Part shown: piece after piece, positions 26,774-35,456 of the stretch | Layout: the number at the start of each line of letters is the position of its first letter | Numbering within the stretch: position 1 is the stretch's first letter | Source: a virus | Strand: one strand, 5' to 3' | IMG/VR virus record: IMGVR_UViG_3300044630_007310 | Location: 1 to 57,638 of that record | DNA length: 57,638 nucleotides | Made by a program: the position numbers and the translations under genes | The notes under the pieces: generated by a model | What the model saw: the letters and a program-made list of their open reading frames with translations, nothing else | Databases searched by the model: none | What the model was told of the DNA's origin: nothing

Positions 26774-26812
26774 AAGAGTCCTATATAAATAATAAAAAAA
26801 TCAAGGACTCTT
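26774..26812. repeat. 9-bp inverted repeat flanking the promoter of the protease-scaffold gene
   Basis: AAGAGTCCT at 26774-26782 and AGGACTCTT at 26804-26812 are perfect reverse complements, 21 bp apart. The pair brackets the ATAAATAA octamer and its right arm runs into the TTG start. It could be an operator or, if transcription starts upstream, a translation-controlling hairpin. Confidence 0.6.
26785..26792 (+). promoter_or_regulatory. Candidate late promoter for protease-scaffold and capsid genes
   Basis: TATATAAATAAT contains a full TATAAATA, identical to the T4 late promoter consensus. The octamer ATAAATAA ends 18 nt before the TTG start at 26811. The 18-nt string ATAAATAATAAAAAAATC here is repeated exactly before the gene at 44757. 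Confidence 0.6.
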
Positions 26813-28784
26813 GAGTAATCTATCAAACAATTCCTCATATAACAACAGTGATGTTGTTTTAATCGTTGAAAACGTAGGTGAGGATCTAATGGTAAGAAAC
26901 AATGCCCCTAATAATATTGTATTAGAAGGTGTTTGTGCCGTTTTTGGAGCAAAGAATAATAATAACCGAGTTTATGAGAAAGACGAATATCTTCCTCATT
27001 TAGGTTATTTAAAAGATAAAATTTCTAAGAAGCAATTAGTTGGAGACCTAGATCACCCGCCTCATTTTGATGTTACTCTTAAGAGTGCATCTCACATAAT
27101 TGAGGGATTAGATTACGATGGTGGCAATAAAGTAAACATCAGATTAAGAATCCTAGAAAATACTCCAAATGGAAAAATTGCAAAGGCTCTCTTAGAAGGT
27201 GGTGTTGGACTTTCTATTTCTTCTAGAGCAGCAGGTCAGGTATTAAATGAGGGTAAAGTTAAATTACACCGAATTTTTACATATGATTTAGTTGGAGAAC
27301 CTGGATTTACTGAAGCTATTCTTAAAGAAACAGTAAGCGAATCTCTTAAAACTAACTTCAAAATGTTAACTGAAAGTTACGATCATCTTAAATCAGAATC
27401 TTTTGTAAATAAGAACGGATTAGTTGATATTTCTGAAAGTTTTAGTTTTGGTGAAAATGTATCAATCTATAAAATAAATAATCCTATAGAATCAGTTTTA
27501 GAGAATTCTATACAAACACAAAAAAATAATAACACAATGGCCGATCAGTTTGTAACAGCGGATTCAATGAATAAATATTCGAATCTCGTAAAAGAACAAA
27601 TTAACAGTATTAAGTCTGAATTGAAGAATCAAAAAAAGATTTTCGAATCTAATGGCGTTTCTGGTAAAGACGTAGACGTTGCTAAATTAGCAGGTTTCGT
27701 TAATTATTTAGCGGAACACTTAGAAGGAGTAATTAACTATTCAGACTATTTATCTGAAATGGTTAATAAGTCAGTTAAGTATACTGAGCATATAGCTGAG
27801 ACTACTAATAACGCAATCGAATACAGCAGCTATGTTGGAGAAAAATTAAATAAGAGCATTCAACATCAAGATTATATCGCAGAGAAATTGGATCAAACAA
27901 TTAATTATACTGAATATATCAAGGAGAATTTAAATAGTTCAATTAACTATCAAAACTATCTTGCTGAAGAAGTAGATAAAGGAATTCAATACACTGAGTA
28001 TGTTGCTGAAGGAGCTAATAAAGGAATTGAATTTGCTGAATATCTTTCTGAGAACATCAATATTAACAGAGACTATATGCAATATGTTGCTGAAAAATCA
28101 GCTCAGGGAATCGGCTACACTGAGTACTTAGCAGAACAATTAAATAGTGGTTTAGATGTTGCTAAAAGAAATGTATTAGGCGGAGCTTCTAAATTGAACG
28201 AGTCTCAATCAGTAGATCAATTAATTGGAAAAGTTGATGAAGTTATTGCTAATGTTAATTCAACTTCTTCTAAAAAAGTATTAGAATCAAGATATCCTTT
28301 CTTAAAGGTTATGAATGAGAATAACAGAGAAAGATTCTATAAATTAGATACTGCTACTAAACAATCAGTGGTTGAAACTTTAGGAGCTGCAATTTGGTTT
28401 ACCGAAGCAGATGTTTTAGGAATAATCGAATCAGTAGTAGATAATAAAATGCAACACATCCCTGCTCATGTTAGATTTATGCCAGACGAATATAAACCAG
28501 TTTGGAATTTAATGAATGAGTCAGAGAAAAATAGAATTCATGCTAAATCTCAACTTTATACATTGAATACTTCTTATCAAGTTAGAGCCTTTTGGGACGA
28601 ACAAGATTTAAGAGGAATTAATGAAAGAGTTGAATTAGAGAAAAATAATGCTAAAATGCATAAGCTTAACGAAAGCCAAGGTACAGAAGGTATGATATCC
28701 GTAGATCGGATAGTTGAGCATCAAAGAGGATATACCTCTAATTACCTAGATACTTTAATGCGCGGAGCACAGTATCGCAAATAA
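26811..28784 (+). CDS. Prohead protease (gp21-like) fused to a 14-residue-repeat scaffold
   Basis: 657 aa, TTG start supported by the 18-nt promoter spacing. Residues 30-190 are a gp21/U9-type serine protease: LVGDLDHPPHF (His82) and GGVGLSISSRAAG (Ser137/138), then VKLHRIFTYDLVGEPGF. The rest is helical. Residues 306-446 hold ten tandem 14-residue repeats of form x-I-x-Y-x-x-Y-[LIV]-[AS]-E-x-x-N-x, an unbroken coiled-coil-like rod suited to a scaffold core. In T4 these jobs belong to separate gp21 and gp22. An in-frame ATG at 27537 after an A-rich run could give a scaffold-only product of 415 aa. The major capsid gene follows after 18 nt. Confidence 0.85.
   Translation: MSNLSNNSSYNNSDVVLIVENVGEDLMVRNNAPNNIVLEGVCAVFGAKNNNNRVYEKDEYLPHLGYLKDKISKKQLVGDLDHPPHFDVTLKSASHIIEGLDYDGGNKVNIRLRILENTPNGKIAKALLEGGVGLSISSRAAGQVLNEGKVKLHRIFTYDLVGEPGFTEAILKETVSESLKTNFKMLTESYDHLKSESFVNKNGLVDISESFSFGENVSIYKINNPIESVLENSIQTQKNNNTMADQFVTADSMNKYSNLVKEQINSIKSELKNQKKIFESNGVSGKDVDVAKLAGFVNYLAEHLEGVINYSDYLSEMVNKSVKYTEHIAETTNNAIEYSSYVGEKLNKSIQHQDYIAEKLDQTINYTEYIKENLNSSINYQNYLAEEVDKGIQYTEYVAEGANKGIEFAEYLSENININRDYMQYVAEKSAQGIGYTEYLAEQLNSGLDVAKRNVLGGASKLNESQSVDQLIGKVDEVIANVNSTSSKKVLESRYPFLKVMNENNRERFYKLDTATKQSVVETLGAAIWFTEADVLGIIESVVDNKMQHIPAHVRFMPDEYKPVWNLMNESEKNRIHAKSQLYTLNTSYQVRAFWDEQDLRGINERVELEKNNAKMHKLNESQGTEGMISVDRIVEHQRGYTSNYLDTLMRGAQYRK
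27726..28148 (+). repeat. Ten tandem 42-bp coding repeats (14 residues each)
   Basis: Residues 306-446 of the scaffold region. Examples are SIQHQDYIAEKLDQ, TINYTEYIKENLNS and GIQYTEYVAEGANK. Period 14 equals about four helical turns, with Tyr at positions 4 and 7 and Glu at position 10. The copies differ clearly at DNA level, so the array is old and selected for protein structure. Confidence 0.85.
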
Positions 28785-28802
28785 AAAAAATCATTTTAAA
28801 AA

Positions 28803-30458
28803 ATGGCACGTACAAAAATTTTTAGACGCTCAAACGACAATCGTTTGACAAACACGTGGAAGCCTATTTTAGAAGGGTATGGTGCAAATGTTGACAAGAC
28901 ACCTTGGTTAGCTGAATATGCTCACAATCACGCTATTTTCGATAATAGCAATCCGATTTTCGAGCAAGCAGGTCCAGGTCAATTCTTACAAACACCAGGA
29001 GCTCTTCCAGGAATGGGTAACCCAGTAGCCCCTTTAGCCGGGCAAACACCTTTTTCAAGTGGAATCAAAGGATCTTATTCTGATTCAGGATCAGGGGATA
29101 AATTCCCTTCATTGCTTCCTGTAGCGATCCAAGTTGCAGCTAAAACTATCGGTTTCGACCTAGTTCCAGTTGTTCCTATGGATTCTCCAGTAGGATTCCT
29201 TCCTTACTTAGATTATCTTTACACAGGCGGTCGCTTAGATTCAGAATTTGAACCTTATATGGTTAAAATTCAAGGAATTACTGAGACTGACTTAGTTGGT
29301 GGTACTTTCCCTGGTACCAATGCAGTTGCTTTTACAGTTGCTCCAGCTAGAACTTATACCTTTGTAGGATTCTCAAGAGTAGATGGTCACTTGATTTTAA
29401 AAGTTGAAGATGATGCATCTAACACTGTTGCAGCTGACTTGAACGGAAAAATAATTTCTGCTGTTGGTGGTACTGCTTGTTCTGGTGGTGCACCTGCTAG
29501 AACTATCGCTTCTGCTGATGTTCAATTAGTATCTGCTTTGGAAAACCATATTTCTGGTTTCTCTGGAACTAGCGATGCTGCTTACGCAGGTACTGCGTTC
29601 AGCGGTCCTTACCTTCCTGGAACAGGAAACGTAAATGGATCAATGGATAGAAATGCTGGTGAAAATTCTAGATTCCGTCAAATGGGTCTTAGAATGTTTA
29701 CTAAATTCATCGAGGCTGAGACAGATCAGGTTGCTATCTCTGCAACAGTTGAGCAAATCCAAGACTTGAACCGAGTTTGGAATTATGACGTAATCTCTAT
29801 GTTAGAGAACGTTGCAGTTAATGATTTAGCTCAAACAATCAATAAGAGATTGATCGACAGAATCTTTACTTTAGCTGATACTCACAATACTACAGTTAAC
29901 TTGGTTGAAGGTTCTGGAATCACAACTCTTGATCTTACTGCTGGTACTGGTGGATTCGAAAACGTTTCTACATTACAGAGAAGATTAGTAACTAAAATTC
30001 TTGAATTATCTAACTTGATTTACCACAGAGGTAGATTTGGTGCAGGTACATTCATGATCACTAACGGACGCGTAGCTTCTGCTCTTGCTGATGTTGCTGG
30101 TTACTCAATCGCACAAGTTCCAACTGATATGGCTGGAGTTGCTGGTAACCTTTACCCTGCTGGTAAAGTTTACGGAGTACAAGTATACGTAGATCCTAAC
30201 TTAAGATTTGGTGATACTAGAATTTGTATCGGTCGTAAAGGTGCTGATGAAGAGCCTGGAGTTAAATTCATGCCTTACATCATGGCAGAAAGTCTTCAGA
30301 CTATTGCTGAAGGTACTTTCTCACCAAAAATCGGTATGAAATCTCGTTACGCTATCACAGAAGCTGGATGGCACCCTGAAACTCAATATGTAAATATGGA
30401 GGTAACAGGTGACTTAGCAGTTCTTACTGGTGGTGTTGCACCTTCAAACACTCCTTAA
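28803..30458 (+). CDS. Major capsid protein, gp23-like
   Basis: 551 aa. FPSLLPVAIQVAAKTIGFD followed by LVPVVPMDSPVGFLPYLDY (about 104-145) matches the conserved gp23 segment. The HK97-like body follows, with WNYDVISMLENVAVNDLAQ and NRVWNYD near 320. Three possible prohead protease sites lie near the N terminus: ILE at 24, LAE at 38 and IFE at 54. Codon choice is richer in C-ending and GGT/GCT codons than in neighbours, as expected for the most abundant protein. A strong terminator follows. Confidence 0.95.
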   Translation: MARTKIFRRSNDNRLTNTWKPILEGYGANVDKTPWLAEYAHNHAIFDNSNPIFEQAGPGQFLQTPGALPGMGNPVAPLAGQTPFSSGIKGSYSDSGSGDKFPSLLPVAIQVAAKTIGFDLVPVVPMDSPVGFLPYLDYLYTGGRLDSEFEPYMVKIQGITETDLVGGTFPGTNAVAFTVAPARTYTFVGFSRVDGHLILKVEDDASNTVAADLNGKIISAVGGTACSGGAPARTIASADVQLVSALENHISGFSGTSDAAYAGTAFSGPYLPGTGNVNGSMDRNAGENSRFRQMGLRMFTKFIEAETDQVAISATVEQIQDLNRVWNYDVISMLENVAVNDLAQTINKRLIDRIFTLADTHNTTVNLVEGSGITTLDLTAGTGGFENVSTLQRRLVTKILELSNLIYHRGRFGAGTFMITNGRVASALADVAGYSIAQVPTDMAGVAGNLYPAGKVYGVQVYVDPNLRFGDTRICIGRKGADEEPGVKFMPYIMAESLQTIAEGTFSPKIGMKSRYAITEAGWHPETQYVNMEVTGDLAVLTGGVAPSNTP

Positions 30459-30481
30459 TTTTTATATTAAGAAAAGATAAA

Positions 30482-30508
30482 GGGAGATCGAAAGGTCTCC
30501 CTTTTTTT
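30482..30508 (+). terminator. Rho-independent terminator after the major capsid gene
   Basis: GGGAGATC, GAAA loop, GGTCTCCC, then seven T. Eight base pairs including one G-T, a stable GNRA-type loop, 23 nt after the capsid stop codon. Confidence 0.9.
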
Positions 30509-30526
30509 ATTAAAGTTTTTTAACAC

Positions 30527-30910
30527 ATGGGATATTATGAAGATGATGAAATATTAAAAAGAGTGTATAAGGACGTTCCAATAAACGAATTTAAAGGATC
30601 TGTCTTATATGTCGGAATGGGTTCTGCCTGGGTGCCTAGAATTCAACCTAAAGCAGTTAAACGAACAGTAATAGTAGAAATAGATCAAGATATAATAGAT
30701 AGGTATTTTCATAAATTAAATCCCGATTGGGAAATAATAAGATTTGATGCTTGGAAGTTTCACACTGAGGATAGATTCGACTTTATATTTATAGATATAT
30801 GGGATTCTATTATATTAGACAAATATATGAAAATTATAGAGAATAAGTACTCTAATTTTCTAAATCCCGAAGGAAAGGTTATATTCTTAGAATCTATAAG
30901 AGTATTCTAA
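30527..30910 (+). CDS. Spermidine synthase-like/class I methyltransferase-fold small protein
   Basis: 127 aa. VLYVGMGSAWVP is the glycine loop, TVIVEIDQDIID the acidic second strand and FDFIFIDIWDS the motif after strand 4. This resembles the catalytic half of spermidine synthase but is too short for the whole enzyme (about 280 aa), so it may methylate, bind SAM or be non-catalytic. It sits alone between two terminators just after the capsid gene and so may be a separately controlled insertion. Confidence 0.65.
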   Translation: MGYYEDDEILKRVYKDVPINEFKGSVLYVGMGSAWVPRIQPKAVKRTVIVEIDQDIIDRYFHKLNPDWEIIRFDAWKFHTEDRFDFIFIDIWDSIILDKYMKIIENKYSNFLNPEGKVIFLESIRVF

Positions 30911-30933
30911 TTATTAGCTTGAATTATTTGAAA

Positions 30934-30957
30934 GGAGATCAAAAGATCTCCTTTTTT
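30934..30957 (+). terminator. Rho-independent terminator after the 127-aa gene
   Basis: GGAGATC, AAAA loop, GATCTCC, then six T. A perfect 7-bp stem lies 23 nt after the stop codon. It shares its stem sequence type (GGAGATC) with the terminator at 30482. Confidence 0.88.
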
Positions 30958-30978
30958 ATTTAGTGAACATTTTTTAAA

Positions 30979-30990
30979 ATAAATAAATAA
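30979..30990 (+). promoter_or_regulatory. Candidate late promoter for the 936-aa gene
   Basis: ATAAATAAATAA holds two overlapping octamers ending 16 or 12 nt before the ATG at 31003. It lies directly after a terminator, so a new promoter is needed here. Confidence 0.45.
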
Positions 30991-31002
30991 AAAGTTTAAA
31001 TT

Positions 31003-33813
31003 ATGTCATTATTTAATTGGGGAAACGAGTCTCCCGAGCAGAGAGCAATAAGAGCAAGACTAGAACAGGAGGCACTATACGAGCAAGCCGTTCGTATGTC
31101 CCAAGCTAGAGCTGGAAATGCACCAGGTGCGGCAGCAGGATCTGGAGGAAATGTAAATTCTACAATTCCACAATCTAGTGCAAGACAGACCGAATTACTA
31201 ATGGTAAGAAGCGTTGATTCTAATAATTGGCAATATTATATACAGGATTATGACATAAATTATTTTATCGGTCCAATTGATTCAACGGTATCTGCTGAAG
31301 ATTATTATTTAGATAATGAATCAATTATTGCGATAAATCAAAAAGGGTATGCATGTATTTTTAAAGGAAGAGAGGACTCAAATAATTACGTATTATGGTT
31401 TATAGATACTAAAACTAGAACAGTTACTACTTATTCTGGCTATACCGGCGATCTTCAATACGATTATTTGGGATATTCATGGCTTCTAGTAACTGATTTA
31501 GACGATAGCAAAATGTGGTATTTTGATGGCGAAACAGTAGGATATGACGAGGAATTCTTATTGAATGTAGTATCTCTCGTACCTCCACTTGGAACAGGTG
31601 ATATTAGTAGTAATGGATTTGGAATTAGAGCAATAACTGAAGTTGAAGAAAGAATATGTATCGTAAATTCAGGAGGACCTGTTGTTTTATTAGAACGAGA
31701 TCTTACACTTGAGGAAAATATATATTATCAGTTTTGTTTAAATGATTTTTCTGAAAAGGCAGTAATTATTAAATTGAATAATAATACTAATTTATACGAA
31801 GAGATCAGCGTATATGACGTAACTGAGGGAACTAAGGATGAATCACTAGAATTAAACAGCGTGGCAGGTTCTCCAGCTATGAATTTTACAGATAGAAATT
31901 TTTCATTTTTCGGACAAAATCAATGGAACTGTGTATTTTACAATAGTGGAGATATTAATGTTAATTATTTAGTAATTTTTTACAATGGATATTCAAATAC
32001 TTTATCATATCAGTTAGTGGATAGAAATGATTATCCAGATGTTTCATCTTATCGTAATAATATATCAAATTCTAGTTACAATGATTATACAAATTCAAAC
32101 TGTTCAGCTGTAGTATTAAAAAGATCTCAAGGATATTCCGAAGGATTAGAAGAAGTTTCTGCATGTAAAATACTCTATGTAATAAATGGACAGGGAATCA
32201 ATACATTTGACTATAAGCTACCTGAAGTAGGTTCTAATCTTAAATTAGGAGCTGATGTATTGGTAGGAAGTAGATTTTTAAGTGTATTTACAGTTGGAGA
32301 AACAGGACTTAGGATAACTAGTTTATTTGATGACTCTACTGTTGAGCACACCAATTGTAATGTGGAATTAAATGAAATTGAAAATCCTAGTCAAGAGATG
32401 GTTGGAGATAGACATTTATACTATTTCACATTAATAAGCGGAGGAAGAGAGGTTAAGGTCTTATCAGAAATAGGAGATAGATTATATGAACTTTTTATTG
32501 AAGAAGAGCCGGAGTATATTGACTTTTATTGGGATTATGACGTATTAACTATACGGACACAAAGTGAAGAATGGTATTTAAATCAGGCAACGGAAGATTT
32601 TACTAGCATCGATAGATTTACCAATAATTACGGATCCCAACAGCACTATGATCCTAGCTATTTTTCTCAATCAGCGGGAGTTATTCTACAGAGAAACAGT
32701 TTAAATATACCTTATACTCATACGCAATTTGCCTCTGCCGGAGAAGTTTCAGAAGCAGAGGATTTTGCAATGGATGGAGTAGTGATTTTAGGGACAGAAA
32801 ACAATTTTGGAGCAGGATCAAGATATTTTACTAATCTATATCCAGGGTTATTCGTTTTGCAGGCAGAAGGAATTGATATTAATACATTTAAAATTGGAGG
32901 AGATCTTGGAGCAGATGGCAATGGAATTGTAGATAATTATACCTTTGCTGCCAATGTAGGAGGTTCAAATTATAAAGTATTTGTAAAGAGAGTATTTGGA
33001 GCAGGAGATCCTTCAATAAATCATATAATTATATTGGATGGAGATGCAAATGGAGCAACACAATCAGTTGACATAAACAGTCGTTTCGATACCCATGTTA
33101 TTTTTAATATACCTAGCTCCGTTAATAAATTACATTATTTATTAATGGCACAAGATGATGGCAATAGAATAGAAAATGTGGATATTGCATCTATTGTAAC
33201 GGAATATTTGGCAATAGTTCACAATAAAGGTATATCTACGGCAATCTTAGACCTTAATGCTAATTATGAAAATATAACTGGAGTTTTACCGGCGCATGAC
33301 GGTCCATCACCTAGAATATACTGGTTTAGTGATGAACCTGCTGATAGTAATAATGGCTCAATTAACGATGGTGGAGATGATATGTATGATACTGGAAATA
33401 TTATAGATACGAACCGATCAATAGATAAGTGGAGAATAATCTCAAGAAACCGTACAATAAGTCCACAATTTGAAGTTGAATATGATGAGTTTGACACTGA
33501 AGTAGGTCCTAATTTTGTTGCAATTGCCAACTGGAGAAGTAATACTGAAACATGGTGGGTTGATATGTTCAATTTAGATGGGACTCTTGAATATTCAATA
33601 GATACTGAGAAAGTTGACTATGAAAATTTTGATGTAGTTGGAGATAGAGCCTCAATTCATGCATATAATAAAGTTTTTGATGGAATAGACTTTTATCGAG
33701 AATTTACAAGTTATATGCTTACCTTAAATGGAGTAAAAAAGAAATCTTTTAGGACATCGGATGATTTATCTGACTTTAGCTATCAATTTAATGATGCTCC
33801 TTATATAGATTAA
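31003..33813 (+). CDS. Large beta-rich virion/appendage protein candidate
   Basis: 936 aa, no family recognised. A helical N-terminal segment (about 1-40; QEALYEQAVRMSQARAG) and Gly/Ala/Ser linker lead into about 850 residues dominated by short beta strands with regular Trp/Tyr/Asp turns (YVLWFIDTKTRTVTTYSG, YLGYSWLLVTDLDDSKMWYF). This is the look of a beta-propeller or stacked-blade protein. It is acidic, with no signal peptide. With its own late-type promoter after the capsid gene, a head decoration, fibre or receptor-binding role is plausible but unproven. Confidence 0.55.
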   Translation: MSLFNWGNESPEQRAIRARLEQEALYEQAVRMSQARAGNAPGAAAGSGGNVNSTIPQSSARQTELLMVRSVDSNNWQYYIQDYDINYFIGPIDSTVSAEDYYLDNESIIAINQKGYACIFKGREDSNNYVLWFIDTKTRTVTTYSGYTGDLQYDYLGYSWLLVTDLDDSKMWYFDGETVGYDEEFLLNVVSLVPPLGTGDISSNGFGIRAITEVEERICIVNSGGPVVLLERDLTLEENIYYQFCLNDFSEKAVIIKLNNNTNLYEEISVYDVTEGTKDESLELNSVAGSPAMNFTDRNFSFFGQNQWNCVFYNSGDINVNYLVIFYNGYSNTLSYQLVDRNDYPDVSSYRNNISNSSYNDYTNSNCSAVVLKRSQGYSEGLEEVSACKILYVINGQGINTFDYKLPEVGSNLKLGADVLVGSRFLSVFTVGETGLRITSLFDDSTVEHTNCNVELNEIENPSQEMVGDRHLYYFTLISGGREVKVLSEIGDRLYELFIEEEPEYIDFYWDYDVLTIRTQSEEWYLNQATEDFTSIDRFTNNYGSQQHYDPSYFSQSAGVILQRNSLNIPYTHTQFASAGEVSEAEDFAMDGVVILGTENNFGAGSRYFTNLYPGLFVLQAEGIDINTFKIGGDLGADGNGIVDNYTFAANVGGSNYKVFVKRVFGAGDPSINHIIILDGDANGATQSVDINSRFDTHVIFNIPSSVNKLHYLLMAQDDGNRIENVDIASIVTEYLAIVHNKGISTAILDLNANYENITGVLPAHDGPSPRIYWFSDEPADSNNGSINDGGDDMYDTGNIIDTNRSIDKWRIISRNRTISPQFEVEYDEFDTEVGPNFVAIANWRSNTETWWVDMFNLDGTLEYSIDTEKVDYENFDVVGDRASIHAYNKVFDGIDFYREFTSYMLTLNGVKKKSFRTSDDLSDFSYQFNDAPYID

Positions 33814-33826
33814 AAAAATAATAGTC

Positions 33827-34081
33827 ATGAGATTAAATATACTTTGTGAAGATTCAAAAATAGCAGCAGCTAGAGAAAAAGCAAAAGCTATAACCGGGGA
33901 ATCCGTTCTCAATATCCCAGTTTCAAAGGATGGTAAAGAACCTGCAACACACTGGTTCTGTTCATTAGAAGTGAATGAAGAAGGTCAAAAGAAAATTCTT
34001 GACTTACAGGAGCATAGTGTTATTGAAGAAGGAGGACCTAAAGATTTCCTAAAGAAATGGAGTCTAAAAATCATAAAATAA
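33827..34081 (+). CDS. Small hypothetical protein, 84 aa
   Basis: Contains KIAAAREKAKAITGESVLNI and a central THWFCSLEVNEEGQKKILD. No function is recognised. Its 3' end overlaps the oxygenase gene by 25 nt in another frame, so the two are probably co-translated. Confidence 0.6.
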   Translation: MRLNILCEDSKIAAAREKAKAITGESVLNIPVSKDGKEPATHWFCSLEVNEEGQKKILDLQEHSVIEEGGPKDFLKKWSLKIIK

Positions 34082-34686
34082 TTAAGAATTTTCTATCTAG
34101 AGAAGATCAGTCTAAAATAATAGATTGGGTGAGCTCTATGAAGCAGGAAATAGTTCCAGATAACCATCATTTAAGATATTTAATCTCTAAGATAAATGGA
34201 GATTCTTATATGTTTGATATTAGTAAAACTCAAGAAACTAAGGAGATTTCTAATTATCAATCGGGTGGACATGTTATGATCGAAGAAGTTCCTCAAATAA
34301 TACATGATATCATAGATAAAATTTGTGAAACTACTGATATTCCAAAAAAGAACTGTTTTCTTCAAGCTGTAGACATGGATCACGGTGGAGTTATAGGTAA
34401 GCACTATGATGCTTCAAAGGACGGATACATTAATCATAAGTGTAATATAAGCGTCCTAGCGGAAGATTATGAATTCTTTATTGAAGATGAAAAATTTATA
34501 ATAGAGGAAGGAGATCTTTATTGTTTTAATGCTTCTCTATATAAGCACTGGACTCAGAAACCTTTTACTGCGCGTAGAATACTGCTAAGTTTTGGTTTTA
34601 TGTTAGAATATGAAGACTTAGGATTAGATTGGGAGAATCCTAGAGTTAGAATGAGTCGCAGAATCTGTAGTAAATTTCAAAAATAA
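34057..34686 (+). CDS. Fe(II)/2-oxoglutarate-dependent oxygenase
   Basis: 209 aa. The metal-binding triad is His116-x-Asp118 (GKHYDASKDG) and His164 (LYKHWTQKPF), with Arg173/174 in position to bind 2-oxoglutarate, inside the double-stranded beta-helix. FFIEDEKFIIEEGDLYCFNA is the usual strand pair before the distal His. Phage members of this superfamily act on proteins, nucleotides or nucleic acids; AlkB-like repair is one option. It closes the capsid-side plus-strand block. Confidence 0.78.
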   Translation: MESKNHKIIKNFLSREDQSKIIDWVSSMKQEIVPDNHHLRYLISKINGDSYMFDISKTQETKEISNYQSGGHVMIEEVPQIIHDIIDKICETTDIPKKNCFLQAVDMDHGGVIGKHYDASKDGYINHKCNISVLAEDYEFFIEDEKFIIEEGDLYCFNASLYKHWTQKPFTARRILLSFGFMLEYEDLGLDWENPRVRMSRRICSKFQK

Positions 34687-34715
34687 GAATTTATTTCTCT
34701 ATTTAAACTACAAAG

Positions 34716-34734
34716 GGAGAAGAAATTCTTCTCC
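34716..34734. terminator. Possible bidirectional hairpin between convergent genes
   Basis: GGAGAAG, AAATT, CTTCTCC: a 7-bp perfect stem between the oxygenase gene and the convergent gene at 34764. There is no long T tract on either side, so termination is only a possibility. Confidence 0.35.
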
Positions 34735-34763
34735 TCCCTTCGTCTAGCAAACAGTCACAGAGC

Positions 34764-35198
34764 CTATGCAACCGAGTAAGATTTCGATACTTTATCGAAT
34801 TTTATTTTATTAGATCTCTTCAATTCACTAAGATACTGTCTTACCGTATTTGGTGAATATTTAGTGTCCGGGCCCTTAAGTACCGCTTCGTGAATGTTAG
34901 AAAAAGAACTTATTTCTTCAGATTTTATAACTCTCATTATCTTTTTCTTGGTATCCTTTGCCTGGTATATTGTATTTTTTCCAGACTGGTCTAATTGTTT
35001 TTTATTTAGATCAATTGATATTTTAGGAGTAGGTTCAGGTTCCATATTAGTCAATTGATAATCATATTTCATCAAGACTGATAGGGCATCCTTAATCTCT
35101 CTAATTTTTTCTAGATCTTTAACCAATCGGTTCTCTTGTTGATCTAAAGAATTAATTGACACTGAAATCGTGGTAGTCCTCTTTGATTTGTTTTTCAT
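34764..35198 (-). CDS. Hypothetical protein with coiled coil and C-terminal winged-helix-like region
   Basis: 144 aa. Residues about 20-50 are a charged helix (ENRLVKDLEKIREIKDALSV). The C-terminal part (SSFSNIHEAVLKG and SPNTVRQYLSELKRSNKIKF) reads as a winged helix-turn-helix whose recognition helix would be TVRQYLSELKRS. It may regulate transcription; the target is unknown. It follows the 65-aa gene after 2 nt. Confidence 0.55.
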   Translation of the reverse strand: MKNKSKRTTTISVSINSLDQQENRLVKDLEKIREIKDALSVLMKYDYQLTNMEPEPTPKISIDLNKKQLDQSGKNTIYQAKDTKKKIMRVIKSEEISSFSNIHEAVLKGPDTKYSPNTVRQYLSELKRSNKIKFDKVSKSYSVA

Positions 35199-35200
35199 AT

Positions 35201-35398
35201 TTATACTAGATTAAAAAATTTACGTTTTTTAGATTTTTCGCTGGCACGTTCAAATTTATTAGAACACGATGTTAAAATAGATTTTACTAATTTAATAGTA
35301 TCGTCTTCTTCCTGTTTGTTTAAATGATCGATATAGGTCCGGCAGACTATTATCATGCCTTCAACCTCATCGCTTTTTAATTTAACTTTAACTTCCAT
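35201..35398 (-). CDS. Small hypothetical protein, 65 aa
   Basis: Basic C terminus (ERASEKSKKRKFFNLV) and helical body. No family is recognised. It is two bases from the winged-helix gene, so they form a two-gene unit divergent from the cyclase gene. Confidence 0.5.
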   Translation of the reverse strand: MEVKVKLKSDEVEGMIIVCRTYIDHLNKQEEDDTIKLVKSILTSCSNKFERASEKSKKRKFFNLV

Positions 35399-35456
35399 GA
35401 TTATATTATACTAAATACTCATATAAAATTAAGGAAGGCTAAATAAATATTATTAT

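Noticed and set aside
27726-28148. Tandem repeat read as a CRISPR-like or satellite array
   Set aside because: It is fully in frame within a gene, the copies are similar in protein and not in DNA, and there are no spacers.
30527-30910. Functional spermidine synthase
   Set aside because: The protein is less than half the normal length and lacks the N-terminal beta domain and much of the polyamine site.
35443-35449. ATAAATA 7 nt before the cyclase ATG
   Set aside because: It lacks the last A of the octamer and sits much closer to the start than the 18-nt set, so it is not listed as a promoter, though the cyclase may still be a late gene.
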